Below are positions 34,693-43,355 of a stretch of DNA of 64,000 bases, piece after piece. Source of the stretch: Villigracilis sp024434165 (GTDB taxonomy: Bacteria > Chloroflexota > Anaerolineae > Anaerolineales > Villigracilaceae); the NCBI GenBank assembly GCA_030263665.1, contig SZPK01000003.1:159747-223746 (forward strand). Reading direction: 5' to 3'. Made by a program: the position numbers and the translations under genes. The stretch's first letter is position 1. Each line of letters opens with the position of its first letter. The notes beneath the pieces are model-generated. The model was not told the DNA's origin and did not search any database. It saw nothing but the letters and a program-made list of their open reading frames with translations.

Positions 34693-35750
34693 TATGCCCT
34701 GACCTCGATTCCCGCGCCCTCGCGCGCCTCGCCGACCACCCAAACGGGCTGCCCCAACTCCCCGGCGCGCTGGAGGAGCGCATCCAGTTTTTCGCGCGCC
34801 ACGCCGAACAGCAGCCCGCCGCTGGTCTGCGGGTCGAACAAAAGCATCTGCGCGGCTTCATCCAACCCGGCGAAGGTCACGCCCTTCTCGAAATGACCTT
34901 TGTTGTCGAACGCGCCGCCGGGAAAGATGCCGCGTTCCGCATATCCACGCGCGCCGCTCAGGAGCGGAATTTTAGTGAAATCAAAATGCAGGGACACGCC
35001 GGAAGCCTCCGCCATCTCCGCGGCATGACCGAGCAGACCAAAGCCGGTGATGTCCGTCCCGCCGCGCACGCCAAACTCCTGCGCCAGTTGACCCGCCTCC
35101 CGGTTCAGGCGCGACATCCATTCGATGACTTCGCGCACGTGTTCTTCCGCGGCTTTTTCCTGCTTGATGGCGGTTGTGGTTACGCCCGCGCCAAGCGGCT
35201 TGGTCAGGACCAGCGCATCGCCAGCCTTGAGTCCGCCTTTGCCGATGATTTTCTGCGGGTGGACAAAGCCGACCGCCACCAGACCGTATTTCGGCTCCTT
35301 GTCCTTGACGGTATGCCCTCCCGCGATGACCACGCCCGCTTCGCGCGCCTTTTCCGCGCCGCCGCGCAAAATCTCGCTGGAGATTTCGGCGGGGAGGGTA
35401 TCGGGCAGCGCCGCGATGTTCAACGCCAGGAACGGCTTCCCGCCCATCGCGTACACGTCCGAAAGGCTGTTCGCAGCGGCAATCGCGCCGTACTCGTAGG
35501 GCGTATCCACCACCGGGGTGAAGAAATCGGTGGTGATGACAATGGCTTGCTCGTCGCTTAAACGCCAGACAGCCGCATCGTCCGGGGACGACAGACCAAC
35601 CAACAGGTCCGGGTGGGAGGCGGGGTCGAAGATATCCTTGATGGGACGCAGAACCTGCGTCAGCGCATCTGCGCTTAGTTTGGACGCTCAACCCGCGCAG
35701 GCGGAAAGAGTCGTAAGGCGGATTTCGCGTCCGGTTTGGGGAATGGGCAT
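34692..35750 (-). CDS. selD: selenide, water dikinase containing selenocysteine (Sec21)
   Basis: A 352-residue SelD, read through an in-frame TGA at 35688-35690. From ATG 35750 the frame reads MPIPQTGREIRLTTLSACAG-U-ASKLSADALTQVL and continues into DLLVGLSSPDDAAVW. The Sec/Cys and Lys of the family catalytic motif (U21, K24) fall exactly at the TGA. Conserved blocks downstream include TTDFFTPVVD, MGGKPFLALN, AGGHTVKDKEP, TKPLGAG, TDITGFGLLGH and FDPQTSGGLL. SelD makes selenophosphate for Sec-tRNA and selenouridine. A frame beginning after the TGA would lose the active site. Confidence 0.92.
35645..35661 (-). promoter_or_regulatory. SECIS-like hairpin downstream of the selD UGA
   Basis: On the minus strand, GACGCAG-GTT-CTGCGTC forms a perfect 7-bp stem 27 to 43 nt after the UGA. 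Its top GCAGGTTCTGC closely resembles the apical part of the E. coli fdhF SECIS (GCAGGUCUGC), which binds SelB. It lies inside the coding sequence, as bacterial SECIS elements do, though about 14 nt further from the UGA than in fdhF. Confidence 0.6.
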
Positions 35751-35766
35751 GTCAAAATAACCGAAT

Positions 35767-35810
35767 GACCCTAAAGGCTTCTGTCATCTTCAGGGATAGC
35801 CTTTAGGGTC
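35767..35810 (-). terminator. terminator between the prohibitin-like gene and selD
   Basis: A perfect 13-bp stem (GACCCTAAAGGCT / AGCCTTTAGGGTC) with an 18-nt loop. The following T-run is weak, so some read-through into selD is possible. Confidence 0.65.
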
Positions 35811-35819
35811 GTAAATCAA

Positions 35820-36839
35820 CTACTGGGAGATGGGCGGTGTCGTGTTCGGCAGCGGCAAAATGAACTGCTGACCGCTTGGGATGAAGATGGTCTGAACGTT
35901 CGGGGCGAGGCTCAGGATGTATTGATATTGGATCAATTCCGGCGTGAGCGAGGCAGCCAGAAGCCGGTTGGCTTCGGCTTTTGCCTGCGCTTCGATCAGC
36001 AGCGCCTCGGCTTCGCCTTTCGCCGCAATCACCGCTGCATCCGCCTGACCCTGCGCGATCTGGCGCGCCTGCTCGGCTTCCTGCTTTTTCTGCTCGACCA
36101 CGAAAGCCGCCTGCTGCGCCTGCTGTTCGGCGATCTGCTTCTGTTCCACCGCCGCGGCGTATTCATCGCTGAAGCGGATGTTGCGCAGGACGAAATCGCG
36201 CAGGACCAGGTTGTTTTCCGCAAAGACCTGCGTCAATTCGTCGCTGATCAACTGCTCCATTTCGGCGCGTTTGGTGCTGACGATCTCCTCCACGCCATAC
36301 TGCGATGCCACATCGCGGATCACGCCGCGCGCCTGCGGACGCACCAACCCGTCTTCGTAATTCGCGCGCCAGGTGCTGTACAGACTCACCACCTTGACCG
36401 GGTCCACGGCATAGATCACCGAAGCGTCAATGTACACCTGCTGCCCATCCTTGGTGCGCACCTGGATGGAGTCGTCGCCTTCGGTGGTCCCTTCATCCGC
36501 CACCGAAGACATCGTATAGGTTTGGTTGAGTTTCGGGAAGCGTTCCACACGCTCGGCAAATGGAATGATCCAATGCAAACCGGATTCGAGCGGTTCGGGT
36601 CGAATGCCGCCCTGACCCAGCACCGTGATCACCACTGCCAGTTCATCCGGCTCCACGAAAACCAGACCCGCGCCCACCGAAGTCAGCAGGATGGCGGATA
36701 CCAGCAAAACAATCGCGGCGCTGCTCAGCCCTTTCACCGGCTGCTTGCGGCTGGCGCGCACCGAAATCGCCACAAGGACCCCAATAAAACCGATCCATGC
36801 GAACGAAGCAATTCCTTGAAGCAAACTGGAAATATTCAT
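35820..36839 (-). CDS. prohibitin/SPFH (Band 7) family protein
   Basis: A 339-residue membrane protein with two N-terminal hydrophobic helices (about 10-28 and 40-62) and an SPFH domain (about 62-235: VFVEPDELAVVI, GLHWIIPFAERVERFP, IQVRTKDGQQVYID, GVIRDVASQYGVEEI). A long Ala/Glu/Gln coiled coil (230-300) should drive ring assembly. SPFH proteins form membrane microdomains and often protect or localise membrane proteases such as FtsH; an FtsH-like gene lies 8 kb away but no direct link is visible. Confidence 0.9.
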   Translation of the reverse strand: MNISSLLQGIASFAWIGFIGVLVAISVRASRKQPVKGLSSAAIVLLVSAILLTSVGAGLVFVEPDELAVVITVLGQGGIRPEPLESGLHWIIPFAERVERFPKLNQTYTMSSVADEGTTEGDDSIQVRTKDGQQVYIDASVIYAVDPVKVVSLYSTWRANYEDGLVRPQARGVIRDVASQYGVEEIVSTKRAEMEQLISDELTQVFAENNLVLRDFVLRNIRFSDEYAAAVEQKQIAEQQAQQAAFVVEQKKQEAEQARQIAQGQADAAVIAAKGEAEALLIEAQAKAEANRLLAASLTPELIQYQYILSLAPNVQTIFIPSGQQFILPLPNTTPPISQ

Positions 36840-36911
36840 GGTTCCTCCGTTTCAATTTGAAAAATTATAACCGCCTTGCCTTGCGCCTTGAAGCATGTTA
36901 ACATTTTTCCA

Positions 36912-37583
36912 ATGAAGACCGCCGCAGGCAGTGTTGCAGAAATTTATTTGGACGGCTCCGCCCGCATCGTTTGCCCGCCCGAACTGATGCCCGCCCCCGG
37001 GCAGTACCTGCTCGCCCATGCAGACGCTTCGTCCCACCCTCTGCCTGTTCCTCTTTTCTCCAGCCTCTCCGCCCTGCATGGATTCCGCTCCGCCCCGCCC
37101 GTGCCTTCCTCCTGGCGTCCCGGCGATTCGCTTGCCCTGCGCGGACCGATCGGTCACGGCTTCGTCGTCCCATCATCTGCGCGGCGGCTTGCCCTGCTCG
37201 CCTTTGACGATTCACCCGCCCGCCTGCTGGGGCTGATTCCGCTTGCGCTCAAACAAAACGCGGAGATCGTCCTCGTCAGCAATTCGACGGCGGCGGATCT
37301 GCCCGAGATCGTGGAAGTCCAGCCGCTGAAAGCCATGCTGGACGTGCTCCGCTGGTCGGATTATGCCGCATTGGATATTGAAAGGGAGAATCTGCCCGGG
37401 CTGAGGGAAAGGCTCGAAAGGGACCCGCAGGCGGCGTCGAAGAGCGAAGCGCAGGTCCTGATTCGTGCGCCCATGCCTTGCGGCGCGCTCGCAGAATGCG
37501 GAGTCTGCGCTCTGATGCTCCGCCGTGAATGGAAGATGATCTGCAGGGATGGTCCCGTGTTTGGGTTGGGGGAATGGCTGTAA
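36912..37583 (+). CDS. PyrK-like ferredoxin reductase/iron-sulfur protein
   Basis: A 223-residue protein related to the electron-transfer subunit of dihydroorotate dehydrogenase. The N-terminal half is a divergent FAD-binding-like beta barrel, the middle a Rossmann segment (RLALLAFDDSPARLLGLIPLA), and the C-terminus a PyrK-type [2Fe-2S] loop with four cysteines: MPCGALAECGVCAL and MICRDGPVF. The usual FAD motif RxYS is not evident. It may accept or donate electrons for a partner not encoded nearby. The ATG at 36912 is preferred over one 36 nt upstream. Confidence 0.7.
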   Translation: MKTAAGSVAEIYLDGSARIVCPPELMPAPGQYLLAHADASSHPLPVPLFSSLSALHGFRSAPPVPSSWRPGDSLALRGPIGHGFVVPSSARRLALLAFDDSPARLLGLIPLALKQNAEIVLVSNSTAADLPEIVEVQPLKAMLDVLRWSDYAALDIERENLPGLRERLERDPQAASKSEAQVLIRAPMPCGALAECGVCALMLRREWKMICRDGPVFGLGEWL

Positions 37584-37584
37584 A

Positions 37585-37612
37585 AAAATCTCCCGCTTGA
37601 GCGGGAGATTTT
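37585..37612. terminator. bidirectional terminator
   Basis: A perfect 12-bp stem (AAAATCTCCCGC / GCGGGAGATTTT) with loop TTGA between convergent genes, with A and T runs on both sides. Confidence 0.85.
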
Positions 37613-37617
37613 TCGAT

Positions 37618-38559
37618 TTAGTACCAAATTCTGAAGGAGGTCGTCGTCGTGGCGCTCAGGTCGAGGTAGGTACAAAGGATGTCGGTGTAGATGAGGCTGC
37701 CGTATGGCTGGTTCGAGAACGAGAGCGAAATGATGCCCACGCCGTTGGTGTTGGTGCGGATGACGGTCGAATCTTTTATGCCGTTGGTCCAATGGACAAC
37801 CGCCGTGCAGCTGGCGTCGGGCACCGGCTGCATGTTTTGGTCCTGCAAAATGACGAAGAACAATTGATTGTCGCTTGCAAGCGTAACCGCCTTCCACGCA
37901 AAGGCGCGCACCTGCAAAGACGTGATCACACGCGGCGCGTTGCCGATGGGGCTGGTGGGGGTGAGCAGGGCGGGGTCTTCGCCGAGTTTGTCGAAGTACA
38001 CGCGCCCCAGGTCGGAGACCACCACACGCTGACCTTCGGGCATCCAGGGCTGCCATTCCAGGCGGGTCTTTTCGAAATACTGCACCAGTTTGTTCTCGTG
38101 ATATTCGAATCCCGAAATCGGATAACCGAACTGCGCCACGCCGCCGTGTTTGTCGAAAAATTCAAGGAACGCAAAACAGACCGGGAAGCCCGTCTCCACA
38201 TAGGTGCGGCAGGCAAAGGTGTTATTGACGTTGAGCATTCCCGCGCTGACGTAGGTCTCGCGTCCCAGCGGGGTAAGCGTCACCCGCTGGCCTTCGGGCA
38301 GGTCGGCATGATATTCAAAGCGCGCGCGTTGGAAATATTGAACGGTCCTTCCGTCCTTGCTGGTGATCTGCTCCGTGATCGGATAGCCGTATAAAAACGT
38401 GGCGTTGGGATTGCTATTGTAAAACTTGAGGAATTCTCCGGTTACGTTATGTCCCGTCTCGCTGAAATATTGCGATTCCGGCGTCTGCGCATGAACAAAA
38501 ACCCAACTCGAACTGAGGAGGGCTGAGACAAGAACGAGCGCAAACAGTTTCTTTCGCAT
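37618..38559 (-). CDS. secreted repeat protein (FGYPI-type repeats)
   Basis: A 313-residue exported protein. The signal peptide MRKKLFALVLVSALLSSSWV is cut near AQT. Two repeats of about 90 residues follow (about 30-115 and 118-200), each with FLxFY, FGYPI or LYGYPI, VQYF and a late PEGQRV-L--LGR. The last 100 residues form an immunoglobulin-like beta domain with a Cys pair. Proteins with this repeat are frequent in Anaerolineae secretomes and have no known role. Confidence 0.75.
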   Translation of the reverse strand: MRKKLFALVLVSALLSSSWVFVHAQTPESQYFSETGHNVTGEFLKFYNSNPNATFLYGYPITEQITSKDGRTVQYFQRARFEYHADLPEGQRVTLTPLGRETYVSAGMLNVNNTFACRTYVETGFPVCFAFLEFFDKHGGVAQFGYPISGFEYHENKLVQYFEKTRLEWQPWMPEGQRVVVSDLGRVYFDKLGEDPALLTPTSPIGNAPRVITSLQVRAFAWKAVTLASDNQLFFVILQDQNMQPVPDASCTAVVHWTNGIKDSTVIRTNTNGVGIISLSFSNQPYGSLIYTDILCTYLDLSATTTTSFRIWY

Positions 38560-38661
38560 ACTTCCGCCTGTTTCATTATACTCAGAAATCCCCCAAAATT
38601 CCTACGCTAACATTACAACCAGTTATCTTCTTGCGTTTATGAAAGGTAGGAAGGGACGGGA

Positions 38662-39762
38662 TTATGGCTCCAGCAAGGCGTGGACGATTTTTTCGGCGGC
38701 GCGACCATCGCCATACGGATTCGCCGCCCGCGACATCGCCGCGTAGGCGGAGGCATCCGTCAAAAGGCGCTGCGCCTCCTGGACGATACGGCTGGTCTCT
38801 GTGCCTGCGAGTTTAAGCGTCCCTGCCTGCACGCCCTCGGGTCGTTCAGTTACCTCGCGCAAAACCAGGGTCGGGATGCCAAAAGCGGGGGCTTCCTCTT
38901 GAATTCCACCCGAGTCGGTCAGGATGAGCGCGGCGTGTTTCATCAGATGGACGAGCGGCAGGTAATCCAGCGGCGGCAGGAGGGTGACGTGTTCCACGCC
39001 TCGCAGCAGACGATTGACCGGTTCCTGCACATTTGGGTTTAGATGAACCGGGTAAACGATCTCCACATCGCCGAGGTCTGCCAGTTGAATCAGCGCCCGG
39101 CAAATATTCTCCAGCGGCTTCCCAAAGTTTTCGCGGCGGTGGGCGGTGACTAAAATCAGTTTTTTCGTTCCCAGTTTTTCGTTTCGCAATTCGGTGATTT
39201 CTTTCGGTTCGGGCTGTTTCGCCACGAATTGCAGCGCATCAATGACCGTGTTGCCCGTCACTTTGATCATGCGTTCATCCACGCCTTCGCGCAGGAGGTT
39301 CTGCTTCGACCATTCCGTGGGCGCGAAGTGCAGGTCCGCGGTGACGCCGGCGATGCGGCGGTTGATCTCTTCGGGGAAGGGCTGCCATTTATCGTGCGTG
39401 CGCAAACCCGCCTCCACGTGCCCGAATTGGATGCGGCGGAAATACGTCAGCAGGGAGGTGATGGCGACGGTGGTGGTATCGCCCTGCGCCAGCACCCAAT
39501 CCGGCTGGAAATCCGCGAGGACGGGGTCCAGATGGGTGAAGATCGCCGCGCTCAACTCCGCCAGCGACTGGTTGTCGCGCATCAAGTTGAGGTCGTAATC
39601 CGGCTGGATGTCGAAGAGTTCCAATACCTGGTCGAGCATCTGGCGGTGCTGCGCCGTCACGCAGACGCGCGATTCCACGCCGGGGGTTCCCGCAAGCCGC
39701 ATGACCACCGGCGCCATTTTCACGGCTTCGGGTCTTGTGCCGAAAACGGAAAGGATCTTCAT
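38662..39762 (-). CDS. wecB: UDP-N-acetylglucosamine 2-epimerase (non-hydrolysing)
   Basis: A 366-residue GT-B-fold enzyme that interconverts UDP-GlcNAc and UDP-ManNAc. Signatures: LSVFGTRPEAVKMAPVV at the N-terminus, HVEAGLRTHDKWQPFPEEINR, TAHRRENFGKPLENI and DSGGIQEEAPAFGIPTLVLR. Length fits WecB/MnaA. It is 9 nt downstream of wecC on the same strand; together they make UDP-ManNAcA for a surface polymer. Confidence 0.96.
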   Translation of the reverse strand: MKILSVFGTRPEAVKMAPVVMRLAGTPGVESRVCVTAQHRQMLDQVLELFDIQPDYDLNLMRDNQSLAELSAAIFTHLDPVLADFQPDWVLAQGDTTTVAITSLLTYFRRIQFGHVEAGLRTHDKWQPFPEEINRRIAGVTADLHFAPTEWSKQNLLREGVDERMIKVTGNTVIDALQFVAKQPEPKEITELRNEKLGTKKLILVTAHRRENFGKPLENICRALIQLADLGDVEIVYPVHLNPNVQEPVNRLLRGVEHVTLLPPLDYLPLVHLMKHAALILTDSGGIQEEAPAFGIPTLVLREVTERPEGVQAGTLKLAGTETSRIVQEAQRLLTDASAYAAMSRAANPYGDGRAAEKIVHALLEP

Positions 39763-39771
39763 GGAGTCCTG

Positions 39772-41076
39772 TTACTTCCCTGCGCCCAGCCGGACGAACG
39801 TAAAACCGGCAGCCTGCCATTCGGTTTTTTTCCAGCCGTTGACTGCGTCAATCGCGATTCTGGCTCCGGTCTTTTGGGCGACCTGCGCGGGGACGAGGCT
39901 GACAAACTCCGAATGTTTGACCAGCAGTAAAAGCGCGTCCGCATTGCGGATGGCGTCTTCAAACGCGGGGGCGATGGAGATGCCGGGCAGGTGCGCGTCC
40001 GGCTTGAACGGCTCCCACGCATGGACGCGCGCGCCTTGTTCTTGAAGCAGGTGAACCACCCCGCCCGCCGGGCTTTCGCGCAGATCGTCCACATCCGGCT
40101 TGTAGGCGAGCCCAAGCGCGGCAATCGTTTTGCCCTTCAACGAGCCGAGCGTACGCTGGACGATATCCACGACGAAATTCGGCTGCGCATCGTTCACCTG
40201 GCGGGATTGGTAGATGAGCGGGGTGAGTTCCGGCGCGGTCTCCACGAAGAACCAGGGGTCCACGCTGATGCAGTGACCGCCCACGCCCGGACCGGGGCTG
40301 AGGATTTTCACGCGCGGGTGCAGGTTGGCAATGGAGATGGCTTCCCACACGTCCACGCCGAATTTATCGGCAAGACGGGAAAATTCGTTGGCGATGGCGA
40401 TGTTGACGTCGCGGTAGGTGTTCTCCATCAGTTTGACCATCTCGGCGGTGCTTGAGTCGGTTTTGATGATTTGCCCCTTGACGAAGATGGAGTACAGGTC
40501 CGCGCCCGCCTGTGCGGATTCGGGCGTCACGCCGCCGATGACGCGCGCGTTTTCGATCAACTCGCGCATGATCTGTCCCGGCAGGACGCGCTCCGGCGAA
40601 TAGCACAGGAAGAAGTCCGTGCCCGCTTTCAGCCCGGAACGCTCCAAAATGGGGGCAACCAGCTCAATGGTCGTGCGAGGCGGAGAGGTTGATTCCAGCA
40701 CGACGAGATTTCCCTTCCTCAAAACCGGCAGGATGGATTCCGTCGCCGCGATTACGGCGGTCATATCCGCCAGTTTGTACGTTCTGCCGTTGTATTCGCC
40801 GTATTTGTCCTCGTGGAAAGGCGTGGGAACGGCGATGATGAAGGCGTCGGCTTCCTGCGGCTTGAGCGCCGCTTTGAATTTTCCCGATTGAACGGCTTTC
40901 GTAACCGCGTCGCGCAAACCCGGCTCGTGAATGTGGATCTCGCCCCGGTTGAGGGTTTCGATGATGGAGGAGTTGACGTCCACGCCGAGCACGTCCACGC
41001 CTTGTGCGGCGAAGGTGGAGGCGGTGGGCAGTCCGATATATCCCAGCCCGATGACACAAATTTTATTGAAGTTCAC
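39772..41076 (-). CDS. wecC: UDP-N-acetyl-D-mannosamine dehydrogenase
   Basis: A 434-residue UDP-sugar dehydrogenase. The NAD fold begins ICVIGLGYIGLPTASTFA; the UDP-glucose dehydrogenase central and C-terminal domains follow with ESTSPPRTT, CYSPERVLPG (the WecC form), and PGVGGHCISVDPWF, which contains the catalytic cysteine. The paired WecB indicates UDP-ManNAc as substrate. It is transcribed from a promoter about 135 nt upstream with a hairpin-containing leader. Confidence 0.95.
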   Translation of the reverse strand: MNFNKICVIGLGYIGLPTASTFAAQGVDVLGVDVNSSIIETLNRGEIHIHEPGLRDAVTKAVQSGKFKAALKPQEADAFIIAVPTPFHEDKYGEYNGRTYKLADMTAVIAATESILPVLRKGNLVVLESTSPPRTTIELVAPILERSGLKAGTDFFLCYSPERVLPGQIMRELIENARVIGGVTPESAQAGADLYSIFVKGQIIKTDSSTAEMVKLMENTYRDVNIAIANEFSRLADKFGVDVWEAISIANLHPRVKILSPGPGVGGHCISVDPWFFVETAPELTPLIYQSRQVNDAQPNFVVDIVQRTLGSLKGKTIAALGLAYKPDVDDLRESPAGGVVHLLQEQGARVHAWEPFKPDAHLPGISIAPAFEDAIRNADALLLLVKHSEFVSLVPAQVAQKTGARIAIDAVNGWKKTEWQAAGFTFVRLGAGK

Positions 41077-41214
41077 TATGCACCTGTTTTGACGGGCTGC
41101 TTTTTGCCGCAGAATTCACCGACCACTTTGAGGGAATAACTCTGGGTCTTTGGTGCCCCTGGCGGCACAGCCCGCGAAGTTGGGCTCTCCCTTTGAGAGA
41201 GAGCTGCCCCGCCC

Positions 41215-41220
41215 ATTATA
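41215..41220 (-). promoter_or_regulatory. -10 box of the wecC-wecB operon and its leader
   Basis: TATAAT on the minus strand about 140 nt before the wecC ATG. The leader carries an imperfect hairpin around 41182-41204 (GAGAGAG/CTCTCCC arms). This long leader contrasts with the very short leaders of other genes here; whether it attenuates is unknown. Confidence 0.45.
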
Positions 41221-41311
41221 CAACCGCCGGGCAGAACGGCTCCTGCAACATTGCAATCCGTCCGCCGTAGATATTGGTGAAGATGCTGATGTATAATCAA
41301 ATGGAGGACGT

Positions 41312-41914
41312 ATGAATTTCCTGCTCGATCCAAACATTGCCTATCTAATTCTGCTGGGCGGAATTCTGCTTGGCTTGATGGCAATCGTCACACCGGGGAC
41401 GGGGCTGTTCGAAGTAGGCGGGTTCTTTTGCCTTGTGCTGGCGGGATATGCCGTGTACAACCTGTCGTTCAACTGGTGGGCGCTTCTCCTGATCGTCCTG
41501 AGTTTCATCCCGTTCGTTTATGCCTCCCAAAAGCCCGGGCGCGAAATCCACCTGGGGCTTGCCATCCTTCTGCTTCTGGTCGGTTCCGTGTTCCTCTTTG
41601 CAGTGGATGGCTGGCGTCCCGCTGTTCATCCGTTGGTGGCGTTTTTAGCTTCCGGCTCGCTGGCAGTCTTCCTGTGGATCATCGTCCGCAAGTCGGTGCA
41701 GGCGGCGTCTGTGCGCCCGGCGCACGACCTCGACGCGCTGGTAGGGCGGGTGGGGGAGGCTCGCACCTCGATCAAGGATGATGGGAGCGTGTATGTCGGC
41801 GGCGAGATGTGGACCGCCCGCAGCGACGGCGAGATTCCATCCGGGAGCCGCATCCGTGTCGTTCGACGCGAGGGATTTGTCCTCGTTGTGGAAAAAGAGA
41901 AATCCAATTCATAA
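41312..41914 (+). CDS. NfeD family membrane protein
   Basis: A 200-residue protein with three or four hydrophobic helices (residues about 8-32, 38-60, 78-98, 105-128) and a C-terminal OB-fold (about 140-195, LVGRVGEARTSIKDDGSVYVGGEMWTA split by a short loop). NfeD proteins pair with stomatin/slipin proteins, which follow 20 nt downstream. It is of the short type without the N-terminal ClpP-like protease. TATAAT at 41292-41297 and GGAGG upstream of the ATG. Confidence 0.92.
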   Translation: MNFLLDPNIAYLILLGGILLGLMAIVTPGTGLFEVGGFFCLVLAGYAVYNLSFNWWALLLIVLSFIPFVYASQKPGREIHLGLAILLLLVGSVFLFAVDGWRPAVHPLVAFLASGSLAVFLWIIVRKSVQAASVRPAHDLDALVGRVGEARTSIKDDGSVYVGGEMWTARSDGEIPSGSRIRVVRREGFVLVVEKEKSNS

Positions 41915-41934
41915 CCGATTGAAAGGAGAAAACA

Positions 41935-42837
41935 ATGGAGTTTTTAGGTGGTAGTATTGCATGTATCATCGGCGCGATCATCCTGATTGGCTTTGTGTTT
42001 CTTGCCAACGCCATCCGCATTGTGCCGGAATATCAGCGTATCGTGGTCTTCCGGCTGGGACGCAGCGTCGGCGCAAAGGGACCGGGCATTGTGATTCTCG
42101 TTCCGGTCATTGACCGCGGCGTGAAGGTAGACCTGCGCGAGCAGGTGCGTGAGGTGCCTCAGCAGACCTCCATCACCAAGGATAACGCCCCGATCTCGAT
42201 TGACTTCCTGTGGTATTTCAAAGTGATGGAGCCGACCCAGTCGGTGCTGCAGGTGACCAACTTTGAAACCGCCGCGGCGGGTATTGCAGCGACCACCCTG
42301 CGCGCGGTGATCGGCGGTATTCCGCTCGACGATGTGCTTTCGCAGCGCGAGCATATCAACACCATGCTGCGCACCCGCCTCGATGAAGTGACCGAACGCT
42401 GGGGCGTGAAAGTGACCAACGTGGAAATCCGCGAGATCGTCCCGCCGCGCGACGTGCAGGAAGCGATGAACCGCCAGATGTCCGCCGAACGCATCCGCCG
42501 CGCCGTGGTGACCGAATCCACCGGTACGCGCGAAGCCGCGGTCAACGTGGCAGAAGGCGAAAAGCAAGCCGCCATCCTGCGCGCCGAAGGTCAGAAGCAG
42601 GCCGCCATCCTCGCCGCCGAAGGCGAACGCCAGGCGCAGCTGCTGCGCGCGGAAGGTTTCGCGCAGGCGCTCGAAGCCATCTTTGGCGCGGCAAAGAACG
42701 TGGACCAGAAGACCATGACCCTGCAATACTTCGAGACGCTCAAGTCCATCGGCGCAAGCCCGTCCACAAAGTACATCTTCCCGATGGAGTTCACCAGCAT
42801 GTTGGATAACTTCCTCGGCAAGGAAACCAAGAAGTAA
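41935..42837 (+). CDS. slipin/stomatin SPFH protein
   Basis: A 300-residue Band 7 protein: one N-terminal membrane hairpin (IACIIGAIILIGFVFLANAI), then the SPFH domain (IVPEYQRIVVFRLGR, GPGIVILVPVIDRG, VDLREQVREVPQQ), a typical slipin Arg-rich segment (MNRQMSAERIRRAVVTESTG) and a long Ala/Glu coiled coil with AEGEKQAAILRAEG repeats. Slipin-NfeD pairs control membrane quality and microdomains. A GGAG site precedes the ATG. A terminator follows. Confidence 0.95.
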   Translation: MEFLGGSIACIIGAIILIGFVFLANAIRIVPEYQRIVVFRLGRSVGAKGPGIVILVPVIDRGVKVDLREQVREVPQQTSITKDNAPISIDFLWYFKVMEPTQSVLQVTNFETAAAGIAATTLRAVIGGIPLDDVLSQREHINTMLRTRLDEVTERWGVKVTNVEIREIVPPRDVQEAMNRQMSAERIRRAVVTESTGTREAAVNVAEGEKQAAILRAEGQKQAAILAAEGERQAQLLRAEGFAQALEAIFGAAKNVDQKTMTLQYFETLKSIGASPSTKYIFPMEFTSMLDNFLGKETKK

Positions 42838-42847
42838 ACCCCGCACA

Positions 42848-42880
42848 GCCCGCTCGCCGAGGCTGCGGCGCGGGCGTTTT
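42848..42880 (+). terminator. terminator of the nfeD-slipin operon
   Basis: GCCCGC (42848-42853) pairs with GCGGGC (42870-42875), with an inner GCCG/CGGC stem, followed by GTTTTT. Confidence 0.75.
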
Positions 42881-42884
42881 TCGG

Positions 42885-42920
42885 TATACAATAAGGTCTC
42901 TCAAAACGAGAGACCTTATT
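42885..42920 (+). promoter_or_regulatory. -10 box and 13-bp hairpin abutting the GNAT start codon
   Basis: TATACAAT (42885-42892) is followed by a perfect 13-bp hairpin (42890-42902 with 42908-42920, loop AAAAC) that ends 3 nt before the ATG at 42924. The hairpin covers the place for a ribosome site. It may be a second terminator or a cis control element. Confidence 0.5.
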
Positions 42921-42923
42921 TTT

Positions 42924-43355
42924 ATGGAAATCGTAACCGCATCCATCCTCGACCTCAACGCGCTTCGCAGGCTCGAAAGGGAAACCTTTGCGCGGGATTC
43001 GTGGCCCCTGTTCGATTTGATCGCCGTGTTGACGTTCCCGGAGGTGATTCGACTCAAGGCGGTGGAGGACGGCAGGATGATCGGCTTTGTGGCGGGAGAC
43101 CCGCATCCGCGCGACGGGTGGGGCTGGATCGCCACCATTGCAGTGGATCCACGCTTTCAGCGGCGCGGCATCGGCACGGCGCTCCTGCATGCGTGTGAGA
43201 GCCGGCTGGGCGTGCCGCGTTCGCGCCTGACGGTGCGGATGTCCAACAACGGCGCGATCTCCCTTTACGAGAGGGAGGGCTATCAGGTCATTGATGTCTG
43301 GCGGGCGTATTACAACGATGGGGAGGATGCCATCGTGATGGAGAAAACCTTATGA
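42924..43355 (+). CDS. GNAT N-acetyltransferase
   Basis: A 143-residue acetyltransferase: DLNALRRLERETF at the N-terminus, GWGWIATIAVDPRFQRRGIG (acetyl-CoA binding loop, about 70-88) and VRMSNNGAISLYEREGYQVI at the C-terminus, like RimI-type enzymes acting on protein or small-molecule amines. The substrate is unknown. Its stop overlaps the start of the acyltransferase gene by 4 nt (ATGA). A hairpin right before the start codon is unusual. Confidence 0.87.
   Translation: MEIVTASILDLNALRRLERETFARDSWPLFDLIAVLTFPEVIRLKAVEDGRMIGFVAGDPHPRDGWGWIATIAVDPRFQRRGIGTALLHACESRLGVPRSRLTVRMSNNGAISLYEREGYQVIDVWRAYYNDGEDAIVMEKTL

Noticed and set aside
35688..35690. The TGA read as the end of a short frame with selD starting at TTG 35603.
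   Set aside because: The frame before the TGA is SelD sequence and the codon falls on the Sec/Cys site.
41077..41311. Minus-strand frames in the gap between wecC and nfeD.
   Set aside because: They cover the wecC leader and promoter and show no domain.
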